Of a DNA stretch of 64,000 nt, positions 15,382-23,305 are shown in pieces (the stretch's first letter is position 1; every line of letters starts with the position of its first letter). Below the pieces are notes generated by a model that saw only the letters and a list, made by a program, of their open reading frames with translations, was not told where the DNA came from and made no database searches. Location: NCBI RefSeq assembly GCF_014648595.1, contig NZ_BMRK01000016.1:16019-80018 (forward strand). The letters run 5' to 3'. This DNA is from Nocardioides luteus (GTDB taxonomy: Bacteria > Actinomycetota > Actinomycetes > Propionibacteriales > Nocardioidaceae). A program made the position numbers and the translations under genes.

Positions 15382-15573
15382 CGCCGACTCGGCGCAACTG
15401 CCCCAGAATCCATCGCCGAGTCGGCGCAACTGCCTCAGCTCAGAGCGTCGAGTCGGCGCATCTGCCCCGAGTGGTCGGACCGGTCTGGGGCAGATGCGCC
15501 GACTCGGCGTCTCTACGTGGGGCAGACGCGCCGACTCGGCGTCCGTACGTGGGGCAGATGCGCCGGCTCGGCG
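15382..15573. repeat. Cluster of six repeat-B palindromes with a 20-bp hairpin
   Basis: Copies lie at 15382-15404, 15414-15436 and about 15446-15468 in one orientation and at 15487-15509, 15519-15541 and 15551-15573 in the other. The two inner copies make a perfect hairpin with 20-bp arms (15449-15468 and 15487-15506) and an 18-base loop. The cluster fills the gap between the SDR-HAD gene and the dehydrogenase, so it can attenuate or terminate transcription within this same-strand group. Confidence 0.9.
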
Positions 15574-15581
15574 GGGTGGGG

Positions 15582-17864
15582 TCATCGGGCGCTCCGTCCG
15601 ACGGGGTCGAGGGTGCGGGTCGTGTGGGCCGGCGAGCCCCAGTCGGCGATGGGCCAGTGGGACCGCTTGGCGTGCCGGAAGAGAGGTACGTCGGGGCGGA
15701 CCGCGACGGGGTGGCCGACCGCGGCGAGCAGCGGGAGGTCGGAGTGGGAGTCGGCGTAGGCGAAGCAGTCGGCCGGCGAGATGCTTTCGCGGCGCGACCA
15801 CTCCCGCACGAACGCACCACGGGACTCCCCCACGAGCGGCGAGGAGGCCAGGTGGCCGGTGCAGAAGCCGCGGTCGTCGACGGCGAGATCGGCCGCCTCG
15901 ATGTGGTCGAAGAGCGGCAGCAGCGGCCGGGTCAGCGGCCGGATCGCGCCGGTGACCAGCACCGTCACGTGCCCGGCGGCGCGGTGCTCGCGGATCCGCC
16001 GCACCGCGTCCGGCGCCAGCCGTCCGAGGATGTGGGCGGTCAGGTGCTCGTCGACGATCGCGTCGAGCTCGGACAGGCGCGCGCCGGCGTACTCCTTGTA
16101 GACCGTACGCAGCAGCGAGCTGCGCTCGGCACGGTCCGACCACACATAGCCGGGCACCTTGCCCGCCATCCGGGCGATCTCGGCTGCCTTCCTGGTGCCG
16201 GAGAGCTCGCCGAGGCGGAGCCAGAGGTAGGTCTCGATGACGTTGGAGGACATCAGGGTGCCGTCGAGGTCGAAGAAGGCCGCGACCCGGCTCTTCTCGG
16301 CCTCTGCCCCGGTCGAGCCCTCCGAGCCCGCGGCGATCCGCGGCAGCCGCCCAGGAACCGGCTTCTTCCGCAGCTTGCGCAGCTCGTCGAGCTCGCGGAC
16401 CGGCTTGGTCACCGACGGCACGTGGATGCCGTAGAGGTAGTCGTGCCAGTCGATGACGCCGGTGTCGAAGGCGAAGGTCTCCTGGTCGGCGGGCGATAGC
16501 GAGCGGTAGAGCGCGAGCGTGTTGGCGTCGACGAAGCGCAGGTCGGCCTGGGCGTACTCCTTGTAGAGGTCCAGGTAGCGCCGCAGGAACTTGAGCCGCC
16601 GCCCTTGGCGGTCGAGGGCGCGGGCCCAGCTGCGGGTGCGGTCGCTGCGCGGCGCCAGGCCGAGCAGCGTGTCGGCGATCTTGTGGACCTTCTCGCCGGT
16701 CGCCATCATCCGCTCGACGCTCGCCCCGCCGGGGAACGTCCACTCCGGCAGCCGGGCCGCGCCGCGGTCGCCGGCCGCGAACGGCTCCTTGGAGAAGTAG
16801 GCCCGGACGTTCTCGTAGAGCATCCCGAACGTGACCGGGTTGCGGTCGCCGGAGGCGAGGTGGAAGTAGGCCGGCTCGCCGTGGGCCGGCGGGTGGGCGA
16901 GGCAGGCGACGATCGAGGCGACGACGTGGTCGACGGGGACGATGTCGATCGCGGTGTCGGCGGCCGCCGGGAAGAGCGGCAGCTCGCCGCGGCCGTAGGC
17001 GAGGATCAGCGGCTCGGCCATCTTGAAGCCCTCGATCCAGCCCGGATGGGGGCGGGAGATCGCCGACTCGATGATCGCCGGGCGGTAGATCGTGGCGCGG
17101 TGGCCCGTGGCGGCGTAGGCCTCCACCACCCGCTCCCCCAGCGCCTTGGTGAAGGTGTAGCAGTCGGTCCAGCCCAGCGACCGCGCCCGCTCGGCGCCGA
17201 GGCGGACGAGCTCGTCCTTCACCCACTTCTTCCGCGCCTCCTCGGTGGCTGCAGCCGCGGTGATCAACCCGGCCCGGCCGTGCTCGCGCTCTGCCTGCTT
17301 GCGCAGCCTCGAGATCACCTCGACGCTGCGCGAGCGCTCCTCGGCGGCGGCACGCTGGGCGAGTCCCCAGGCGAGCTCGGTGTCCACGTCGACCGCGTGC
17401 TCGACCGGCCCCTCCGGGATGTGGCCGCGGCGGCGGCCGGAGACGTAGGCCGTCGAGACGTGCAGATAGTGGATGTCGCGTCCGGTCTCCTCGATCCGCC
17501 TGAGCAGCTCGCGCACGCCGACGACGTTGGTCGTGAAGCCCTCGTCGACCGGCGGGTCGAAGGAGACGTCGCCCGCAGAGTGCACGACCGCGTCCAGGTC
17601 GCCGGGGAGCGGCGGCGGGTCGGACAGGTCACCCTCGACCACGCCGACCTGCGCGTCGGCAACCGTCTCGAAGATCGGCTTGGCCAGCAGTTTCGCGATC
17701 CGGTCCGCTCCCGAGATCGACCCCTTGGGCCGGACGAGGACGCTGAGGCGTACACCGGGAACCTCGGTCAGCAGCAGGTGCAGCAGCGCCTCGCCGACGA
17801 AGCCGGTCACCCCGGTGAGCAGCACGTGCTGCCTTGCGAGCCGTTCTCTGATGTCAGAGGTCAC
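15582..17864 (-). CDS. Fused acyl-reductase-like SDR and HAD-IB phosphatase
   Basis: Two-domain protein of 760 aa with a GTG start. Residues 1 to about 380 form an extended SDR of the NAD-binding-4/male-sterility type: VLLTGVTGFVGEALLHLLL near the start, an active-site YTFTK (Tyr at about 235), and substrate-side motifs RPAIIES and DIVPVDHVV. This type includes fatty acyl-CoA reductases and carboxylate-reductase R domains. From about residue 525 a HAD-IB domain begins with FFDLDGTLMSS (nucleophile Asp at about 529) and continues to VTGAIRPLTRPLL and CFAYADSHSDLP. One chain thus appears able to reduce a thioester and remove a phosphate. It is the first gene of the dehydrogenase/LarA/PlsC group. 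A GC-biased repeat follows its stop. Confidence 0.75.
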   Translation of the reverse strand: MTSDIRERLARQHVLLTGVTGFVGEALLHLLLTEVPGVRLSVLVRPKGSISGADRIAKLLAKPIFETVADAQVGVVEGDLSDPPPLPGDLDAVVHSAGDVSFDPPVDEGFTTNVVGVRELLRRIEETGRDIHYLHVSTAYVSGRRRGHIPEGPVEHAVDVDTELAWGLAQRAAAEERSRSVEVISRLRKQAEREHGRAGLITAAAATEEARKKWVKDELVRLGAERARSLGWTDCYTFTKALGERVVEAYAATGHRATIYRPAIIESAISRPHPGWIEGFKMAEPLILAYGRGELPLFPAAADTAIDIVPVDHVVASIVACLAHPPAHGEPAYFHLASGDRNPVTFGMLYENVRAYFSKEPFAAGDRGAARLPEWTFPGGASVERMMATGEKVHKIADTLLGLAPRSDRTRSWARALDRQGRRLKFLRRYLDLYKEYAQADLRFVDANTLALYRSLSPADQETFAFDTGVIDWHDYLYGIHVPSVTKPVRELDELRKLRKKPVPGRLPRIAAGSEGSTGAEAEKSRVAAFFDLDGTLMSSNVIETYLWLRLGELSGTRKAAEIARMAGKVPGYVWSDRAERSSLLRTVYKEYAGARLSELDAIVDEHLTAHILGRLAPDAVRRIREHRAAGHVTVLVTGAIRPLTRPLLPLFDHIEAADLAVDDRGFCTGHLASSPLVGESRGAFVREWSRRESISPADCFAYADSHSDLPLLAAVGHPVAVRPDVPLFRHAKRSHWPIADWGSPAHTTRTLDPVGRSAR

Positions 17865-17954
17865 GCCCGCGATTCTGCCAATCCGCCCAAGACCTCGCGG
17901 GGGTTCTGTTCAAATCGACACCCAACCTTCGGCACGGCTCGACGCGAGCCAGCG

Positions 17955-18584
17955 TCAGGGCGCGTCAGCGGTGAGCCGAGCCGCAGGCGGGAGATCGCGT
18001 ACGTCCGCGGCCGCCGCCGAGACCGGGTCGGCCGGCAGCTGGTCGACCTGCTCGCGACACCACACCGACACCTGACGGCTGCCGTCGAGGACCGCGGCAC
18101 GGAACGGCGCCCACGGCTCCCAGCGGGCCTCCCCCACCTCGTCGGGGTCGGCGGAGATCGTCCCGGGGGCGGTGCCGGGGACGCGGGCGACGAAGACCGG
18201 GCACATCTCGTTCTCCACGGTGCCGTCCTGCTCGGCGCGGTATCGGAACCGCGGCAGCACCAGCCGCAGCTCGGTCACGGTGGTGCCGAGCTCCTGCTCG
18301 ACGCGGCGGCGGACGGCGTCCTCGAGCGGCTCGCCGGGCGCGGGGTGGCCGCAGCAGCTGTTGGTCCACACGCCGGGGAAGGTGCGCTTGTGAAGGGCGC
18401 GCTGGGTCACCAGCACGTTGCCGGCGTCGTCGAAGAGGTAGCACGAGAAGGCGAGGTGGAGCGGGGTGGCGGCGTGGTGCACGCCGGCCTTGTCGGCGGT
18501 GCCGACGGCACGGCCGCCCTCGTCGAGGAGCACCACCAGCTCAGGCGTCACGGTGTCGGTCGGGCTGCTGTCGGTCGCGGTCAT
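17955..18584 (-). CDS. idi: Isopentenyl-diphosphate delta-isomerase (type I)
   Basis: Interconverts isopentenyl and dimethylallyl diphosphate, feeding carotenoid synthesis in the cytoplasm; 209 aa. The NUDIX-like fold shows the active-site Cys in TNSCCGHPAPGE and the catalytic Glu in ENEMCPVF. The ATG overlaps the stop of the PAP2 gene (ATGA), making idi the last gene of the coupled carotenoid operon, which matches its substrate-supplying role. Length is slightly above the bacterial type I average (about 180-190) because of a C-terminal extension after WCREQVDQL. Confidence 0.92.
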   Translation of the reverse strand: MTATDSSPTDTVTPELVVLLDEGGRAVGTADKAGVHHAATPLHLAFSCYLFDDAGNVLVTQRALHKRTFPGVWTNSCCGHPAPGEPLEDAVRRRVEQELGTTVTELRLVLPRFRYRAEQDGTVENEMCPVFVARVPGTAPGTISADPDEVGEARWEPWAPFRAAVLDGSRQVSVWCREQVDQLPADPVSAAAADVRDLPPAARLTADAP

Positions 18585-19480
18585 GCGGACTCCCTCTCGG
18601 GGTCGATGGAGCTGGTCGGTGACGGGGTCGAGGAGCCTCGGCGGCCACGCCGGGCCACCACGAGCGAGAGGCCGACGCCGACGACCGCGACGAGCCAGCC
18701 GACGAGCACGTCGACGACGTAGTGCTCGCCGGTGTAGACGAGGGTCAACGCCATCGCCAGGGCGTACGCCGCGAGCAGGACGCGCGCGAGCCACGGCACC
18801 GACGGCCACAGGAAGAGCGCCACCAGCAGCGCGGCGCCTGCGTGCAGCGACGGCATCGCAGCCACCGGGTTGCTGCCGGACTGGCCCATCTGGACGAGCC
18901 CTCCGGCCGCGTCGAGCCCGAGGGCGTCCCAGCCGATGTGGGAGATGCGGTCGATGGCGCCGATGTCGCCGCGCTCGGCGGCCAGCCAGGGCGGCGCGGC
19001 CGGGTAGGCGACGTAGCCGGCGATGCCGAGCAGCGACATGGTGAGCACGGCGGTGAGCCACTGCCCGAACCGGTCGCGCAGCCAGAACCACGCGACCGCG
19101 GTGATCAGCGGGATGGTCACGAAATGGGTGATGTAGACGAGCGCTCCCGCGATGTCGTACCAGTGCGGGGAGCCGTCGACGAGGCGGGCCTGCAGCCAGA
19201 CGCTTGGCACTGCCCCGAACAGGGCCTCGTCGGCGCGCGCCGGCCCGAGCACGTGCAGGCTCGCGCTGAGGCGGTTGGTGTCGGCGCCGTCGCCCACCCC
19301 GAGCGGGGCGGTGATCCACTGCGCCAGCCAGTAGGCGACCAGGATCGCGCTGAGCGGAGACCAGGCGATCAGCAGCTGGGCGATCGGCCCGTGACGGGAG
19401 TCGGGGGCGTCCGCGCTCTTCTTCCGCGGTGGCGCCGTGGCCGCGCCGGAGCGGGGTCGGGCGGTGGCGGGGATCGTCAT
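18581..19480 (-). CDS. PAP2/Aur1-type membrane phosphatase or phosphotransferase
   Basis: Polytopic membrane protein of 299 aa. ATG 19480 overlaps the stop of the preceding acyltransferase gene. The PAP2 signatures are SLHAGAALLVALF and YTGEHYVVDVLVGW, containing the two catalytic histidines; the upstream KX6RP motif is not obvious, as in the inositolphosphotransferase Aur1/Ipt1-like branch. A predicted lumen loop near PAAPPWLAAERGD is also typical of that branch. Placed inside the carotenoid operon, it may dephosphorylate a prenyl diphosphate or transfer a phospho-headgroup to a carotenoid glycoside; both are inference. Confidence 0.75.
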   Translation of the reverse strand: MTIPATARPRSGAATAPPRKKSADAPDSRHGPIAQLLIAWSPLSAILVAYWLAQWITAPLGVGDGADTNRLSASLHVLGPARADEALFGAVPSVWLQARLVDGSPHWYDIAGALVYITHFVTIPLITAVAWFWLRDRFGQWLTAVLTMSLLGIAGYVAYPAAPPWLAAERGDIGAIDRISHIGWDALGLDAAGGLVQMGQSGSNPVAAMPSLHAGAALLVALFLWPSVPWLARVLLAAYALAMALTLVYTGEHYVVDVLVGWLVAVVGVGLSLVVARRGRRGSSTPSPTSSIDPERESA

Positions 19481-19977
19481 GGCGTGCTCCGTCGGCGTGA
19501 GATGCGCCCCAGCAGGGCCTGGGTGCGAAAGCGGTTGTAGCGCTGGATGGCGATGAACGGCAGGTTGACCAGCACGCCGTAGGCCACGAGCAGGAACGCG
19601 GCCAGGGGCGGGTTCCAGAGGACGAAGAGCGGGCCGCACCACAGCGCCCACCAGTGGGCGAGCTCGGCACGACGGGTCTCGCGCACAAAGAGCTCGAGGC
19701 CCTCGGCGTCGAGCGCGGGCAGCTCACGCTTGCTGACTCCACCCTCGAACATGGCGCCCGCTTCGGGCAGCCGGTCCTTCCAGCGGTGGATGCGCAGGCG
19801 TCGGCGGTACCAGCGGCCGCGGTCCTCGAAGCGGCGCTCTCGCAGCCCCCAGCCGTCGCGCGACAACCGCTCGTCGCTCAGCCGGTAGGCGGCGTAGCCG
19901 GTGGCGGCGTGGAAGGCTCCCCACGCGACGATGTCGACCACGATCGTGAGGGTCTGCGGCATGACGAGCTGGAGCAT
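19477..19977 (-). CDS. CrtO-like carotenoid-glycoside acyltransferase
   Basis: Small membrane protein of 166 aa resembling glycosyl-4,4'-diaponeurosporenoate acyltransferase (CrtO of Staphylococcus), which esterifies the sugar of a carotenoid glycoside. Visible are an N-terminal hydrophobic helix, the conserved WYRRRLRIHRWKDRLPEAG region followed by GVSKRELP, a central RAELAHWWALWCGPLF, and a C-terminal hydrophobic segment ending with QRYNRFR. It overlaps the glycosyltransferase stop by one base (TGATG) and the PAP2 start by four. Position directly after a CrtQ-like glycosyltransferase supports a glycosylate-then-acylate order. Confidence 0.75.
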   Translation of the reverse strand: MLQLVMPQTLTIVVDIVAWGAFHAATGYAAYRLSDERLSRDGWGLRERRFEDRGRWYRRRLRIHRWKDRLPEAGAMFEGGVSKRELPALDAEGLELFVRETRRAELAHWWALWCGPLFVLWNPPLAAFLLVAYGVLVNLPFIAIQRYNRFRTQALLGRISRRRSTP

Positions 19978-21161
19978 CAGGCCACCTTCTCCCCGGACCG
20001 GCGCCCCGCGACGGAGACCTCGCGGCCCCGCCAGGGCACGGAACGGCGGACCGCGGTGAGGGCCAGCGAGCGAGCGAAGACGAGGTCGAAGGCCAGCAGG
20101 GTCACCGGGAACAGCGCCCACGTCCACCACCGGAACGAGCCGGCCCGGCGAAACACCCAGCGCAGCTGCAGCGCGATGACGAGGTACGCCGCGGCCCAGA
20201 GCAGAGGGCTGCCGGTGACCAGCGACCCGCCTCGTCCGGTGAGCGCGACGAGGAGCGACAGGACTGCGCCCACGGAGACAGCGTGGTGGGCGCAGATCCA
20301 GGCCACGGTCGCGGCGGTCGCCGACGGCGAGGCGTCGGCAGCGCCGGATGCGATGTTCTTGGTCCACCCGGCCACGAGCTGGTCCAGACCGCCGGGATAG
20401 CTGCGCATTCGCACCGCGTCGCCGCCGACGGCGCACCAGACCGGCAGCCCCGCCCGGTGGTACGCAGCGGCGAGGGCGGCGTCGTCGAGGATGTCGGCGC
20501 AGACCGCTTCGTGCCCGCCCGCGCGCTCGTAGTCCTCGCGGGAGGTCAGCAGGCACGGACCGAACGCCATCGGCGCACGTCTCGCGGGCTCCCCTCGGCC
20601 GCGCCGGGTGAAGGCCGCACTGGCCATCAGCGCGACGACGTTGAAGTAGGCCGAGAGCTGCTCGTAGGGACGTACGACCTCGTGGTGCGGCTGCACCGAG
20701 ACGAGCCCTCCGTGGCGAGCGTGCGCGGCGAGCAGGCCCGCGAGAGCGCCCGGCCGGAGCACGGTGTCGGCGTCGAGGAAGAGCAGCAGGTCGCCCGTCG
20801 CCGCGGCGGCACCGGTGTGGCAGGCCCAGGCCTTGCCGGTCCACCCGGGTGGTGGGGTGCCCGTCTGCACCACCCGCGCGCCGCCGGCTCGAGCCACCTC
20901 TGCGGTGGCGTCGTGGGAGGCGTCGTCGACCACGACCACCTCGCGGACCCCGGGCAGCTGCTCGGCCACCGACCACAGCAGCGCCGGCAGGGTCTTCTCC
21001 TCGTCGCGCGCTGGGACCACCACCGACACCGAAGCGACGGCATTCGTCGCGTCGTCGGTGTTCGGCAGGGTGCGGAGGTCCGCCAGCAGCCGCTGCGCCC
21101 AGACCGCCGCGCCGACGAGCAGCGCCGCGAGCGCGAGGTCGAGGAGCAGGGCAGGCGTCAC
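19977..21161 (-). CDS. CrtQ-like family 2 glycosyltransferase
   Basis: Membrane-bound GT-A glycosyltransferase, 394 aa, starting at GTG 21161 in a GTGA overlap with the P450 gene. An N-terminal hydrophobic helix precedes the catalytic domain: SVSVVVPARDEEKTLP, VVVDDASHDAT, the GKAWACHTG segment, and the metal-binding LFLDADTVL. Three hydrophobic segments close the protein. The GWTGKAWACHTGA arrangement is typical of 4,4'-diaponeurosporenoate glycosyltransferase (CrtQ) relatives. It should attach a sugar to a hydroxyl or carboxyl that the neighbouring P450 introduces on the carotenoid; the sugar is unknown. Confidence 0.78.
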   Translation of the reverse strand: MTPALLLDLALAALLVGAAVWAQRLLADLRTLPNTDDATNAVASVSVVVPARDEEKTLPALLWSVAEQLPGVREVVVVDDASHDATAEVARAGGARVVQTGTPPPGWTGKAWACHTGAAAATGDLLLFLDADTVLRPGALAGLLAAHARHGGLVSVQPHHEVVRPYEQLSAYFNVVALMASAAFTRRGRGEPARRAPMAFGPCLLTSREDYERAGGHEAVCADILDDAALAAAYHRAGLPVWCAVGGDAVRMRSYPGGLDQLVAGWTKNIASGAADASPSATAATVAWICAHHAVSVGAVLSLLVALTGRGGSLVTGSPLLWAAAYLVIALQLRWVFRRAGSFRWWTWALFPVTLLAFDLVFARSLALTAVRRSVPWRGREVSVAGRRSGEKVA

Positions 21162-22570
21162 GGCGTACCCGTCCGCCGGACGAGGAGCGGCATGCCGCCA
21201 CGGGGATGGACGGCGACCTTGGTCTCCGCCGCCGGGCGCGTCCAGCCGTCCGGGCCGCCGGGCACGTCGATGCGGTGCTCGCGCAGCAGCTCGGCGAGGA
21301 CGAGGACCATCTCGCCGAGCGCGAACTCCCGTCCGATGCACAGTCGCGGTCCCTGACCGAACGGGAGGTAGCCGGTGCGGGCGGTGCCGTCGAGGAAACG
21401 CTCGGGACGGAAGGCCTCGGGCTCGGGCCAGATGTCGGGGCGCCGGTGGACCAGCCACGGGCTGATGATCGCGAGGGTGCCCGCCGGGACGTGCCGCCCG
21501 GCGAGCTCGTCGTCGCGGTGGGCGCGGCGGGAGATGGCCCAGGCCGGCGGGAAGAGGCGGAGTGCCTCGTCGACGACCGCACGCGTCCACGGCAGGCTCT
21601 CGCGGTGACCCACGAGCGGGACCGGACCGGGGTGGGCCTCGAGCTCGGCGCGCACCCGGTCCTGTGCCTGCGGATTCTCCGCCAGGAGCATCAGCGTCCA
21701 TGCGAGCGCGGCCGCTACGGTCTCGTGGCCGGCGATGACCATCGTGACGAGCTCGTCACGGATCTCGCCGTCGGTCATGCCGCTGTCGAGCAGCAGCCCG
21801 AGGAGGTCGTCGCCGTGGTGGGTCGTCCGGCCCGGTCCACCGGCACGCGCGTTACGAGCCCGCCGCTCGGCGATGATCGCGGCGGTGGCGGCGTCGAGAC
21901 GACGACGGGCCGAGCGCAGCCGGAGGTTGGTGCGGGTCGGCGTCCACTCGGCGCGAGGAAGGATCGAGCGGCCGAGCCGGACCACCAGGTCGGCGGAGTC
22001 GCTGGTGGCCGTCAGCAGGTCTTGGGCGTGCTCGGACAGGTCGGTGCTGAAGAGCGCACGGCCGACCGCGTCGAGGCCGATGGTGTGGGTCAGCTCGGCG
22101 ACGTCCACGACGGCACCGTCCGCGATCGCGGCGGCGTGGCACCCGCCCAGGCGCGCCGAGATGGCACTGCGTGCGGCGGCGCGCACCTCGTCGCCCACCG
22201 CCTCCAGGCGCTGGTGGTGGAAGGCCGGGGCGGCGAGCCGCCGGTGCTCGATCCAGTTCGGCTCGGCCGAGGCGAGCAGCCCGGGACCGGTGACGCGCGC
22301 CAGCGCGGCGTACTGGATCGTGTCCTTGCTCCAAGAACGCGCCGAGGTCTGGAGCACGTGGCGGACGTCGGCCGGGTCGTTGAGCAGCAGCGCCGGCGCG
22401 CCGGGCACCGGGAAGGAGACGGTGTCGCCGTAGCGCTGCGAGACCTCGCCGAGGAAGGCGAGCGGGTCGGCGCGGATCGACAGAAAGCCTCGGGCCATGT
22501 CCAGCGACGTGGGCCCCGGCACCCCGATGTCGGTCGGCTGCATCGCCTGCAGGCGTGTGGTGACGCTCAT
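21158..22570 (-). CDS. Cytochrome P450, probable carotenoid oxygenase
   Basis: Soluble-type bacterial P450, 470 aa, starting in an ATGA overlap with crtYd. Motifs: I-helix oxygen-binding AGHETVAAALAW, the K-helix ExxR in DEALRLFP, PERFLDGTA, and the heme loop FGQGPRLCIGREFA with the axial Cys near residue 411. The long form and FGxGxRxCxG-REFALxE pattern resemble CYP110/CYP175-like enzymes, one of which hydroxylates beta-carotene in Thermus. In this operon it most likely oxidises the carotenoid end group before glycosylation. No dedicated ferredoxin or reductase is encoded nearby. Confidence 0.82.
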   Translation of the reverse strand: MSVTTRLQAMQPTDIGVPGPTSLDMARGFLSIRADPLAFLGEVSQRYGDTVSFPVPGAPALLLNDPADVRHVLQTSARSWSKDTIQYAALARVTGPGLLASAEPNWIEHRRLAAPAFHHQRLEAVGDEVRAAARSAISARLGGCHAAAIADGAVVDVAELTHTIGLDAVGRALFSTDLSEHAQDLLTATSDSADLVVRLGRSILPRAEWTPTRTNLRLRSARRRLDAATAAIIAERRARNARAGGPGRTTHHGDDLLGLLLDSGMTDGEIRDELVTMVIAGHETVAAALAWTLMLLAENPQAQDRVRAELEAHPGPVPLVGHRESLPWTRAVVDEALRLFPPAWAISRRAHRDDELAGRHVPAGTLAIISPWLVHRRPDIWPEPEAFRPERFLDGTARTGYLPFGQGPRLCIGREFALGEMVLVLAELLREHRIDVPGGPDGWTRPAAETKVAVHPRGGMPLLVRRTGTP

Positions 22571-22932
22571 CGGTGGGTCTCCTCAGCGGCGCGGTCGACA
22601 CGGTCCGTCCGGGCGTGGTGGCGGCCCAGCCAGGTCCAGACGATGCAGCTCCACAGCACCAGCCCGAAGCCGAACATCAGGTCCTCGACCGGCGCGTAGA
22701 ACAGGCGGCCGTCCCCGAAAGCCGTGATCCGGCCGCTGCCGATGATCACGTCGCCGGAGTAGCGCACGATGCCGCGGCCGGTCAGCCAACCGTTGGTGAG
22801 CAGCTGGAAGAAGACGATGATCGCGTAGGCGAGCCACCAGTCGCGGGTCGAGGTCAGCCGGGTGCGGAAGACCCAGCGGTCCAGCACGACGGCGAGCGGC
22901 ACGCAGAGAAGCGCGATGGCGGTGTAGGTCAT
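22567..22932 (-). CDS. crtYd: Lycopene cyclase subunit CrtYd-like
   Basis: One half of the heterodimeric membrane lycopene cyclase, 121 aa, with three hydrophobic segments. ATG 22932 follows the crtYc stop after seven bases. The family motif PVEDLMFGFGLVLW is present, preceded by a short conserved region around YSGDVIIGSGRITAF. It acts with CrtYc to form a ring at one or both ends of lycopene. Whether the ring is beta (CrtYc/Yd) or epsilon (CrtYe/Yf) cannot be decided from the motifs. Confidence 0.82.
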   Translation of the reverse strand: MTYTAIALLCVPLAVVLDRWVFRTRLTSTRDWWLAYAIIVFFQLLTNGWLTGRGIVRYSGDVIIGSGRITAFGDGRLFYAPVEDLMFGFGLVLWSCIVWTWLGRHHARTDRVDRAAEETHR

Positions 22933-22939
22933 CGGGCGG

Positions 22940-23305
22940 TCACCTCGCCCGCTCGCGGGATCGCAGAACCGCAGGACGTACGCCGCGGCGGGCCGCGCGG
23001 ACACCCTCGATCGTCAGCACCGACACCACCGGGATCACCACGAAGAAGCCGATCTCCTCGAGCGGCAGGCCGGCGACACGTGGCGGCAGCGTCTGGCCAT
23101 CGTCGAACCACCAGTGCCCGACGTGGGTGGCCCACAGATCCCACACCAGGAACGGCGTCCCGGCCAGGCCGATGGTGAGGAGCAGTCGCCCGGGCTGCCT
23201 GAGCACCTGCAGCCGGAAGGCGGGCACGAGGGGAAGGGTGCCGGCGAGGCAGAACGCCAGCATCGCGACGTACGCCCAGTGCGGAAGGCTCATGACAGCG
23301 ATCAT
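22940..23305 (-). CDS. crtYc: Lycopene cyclase subunit CrtYc-like
   Basis: Partner of CrtYd, 121 aa, about three membrane segments. ATG 23305 overlaps the crtI stop (ATGA); a second ATG four codons later is possible. The hallmark LPLEEIGFFVVIPV with conserved acidic residues follows WWFDDGQTLPPRVAG, which matches the W-x-F-D...I-G...LP-x-EE-x-x-FF pattern of split lycopene cyclases of Actinobacteria. The C-terminal tail is Arg-rich. It acts in the membrane on lycopene made by CrtI. Confidence 0.83.
   Translation of the reverse strand: MIAVMSLPHWAYVAMLAFCLAGTLPLVPAFRLQVLRQPGRLLLTIGLAGTPFLVWDLWATHVGHWWFDDGQTLPPRVAGLPLEEIGFFVVIPVVSVLTIEGVRAARRGVRPAVLRSRERAR

Noticed and set aside
15366-15413. 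Longer N-terminus for the alcohol dehydrogenase starting at 15413
   Set aside because: It would translate repeat B and has no ribosome-binding site; GTG 15365 has a good one.
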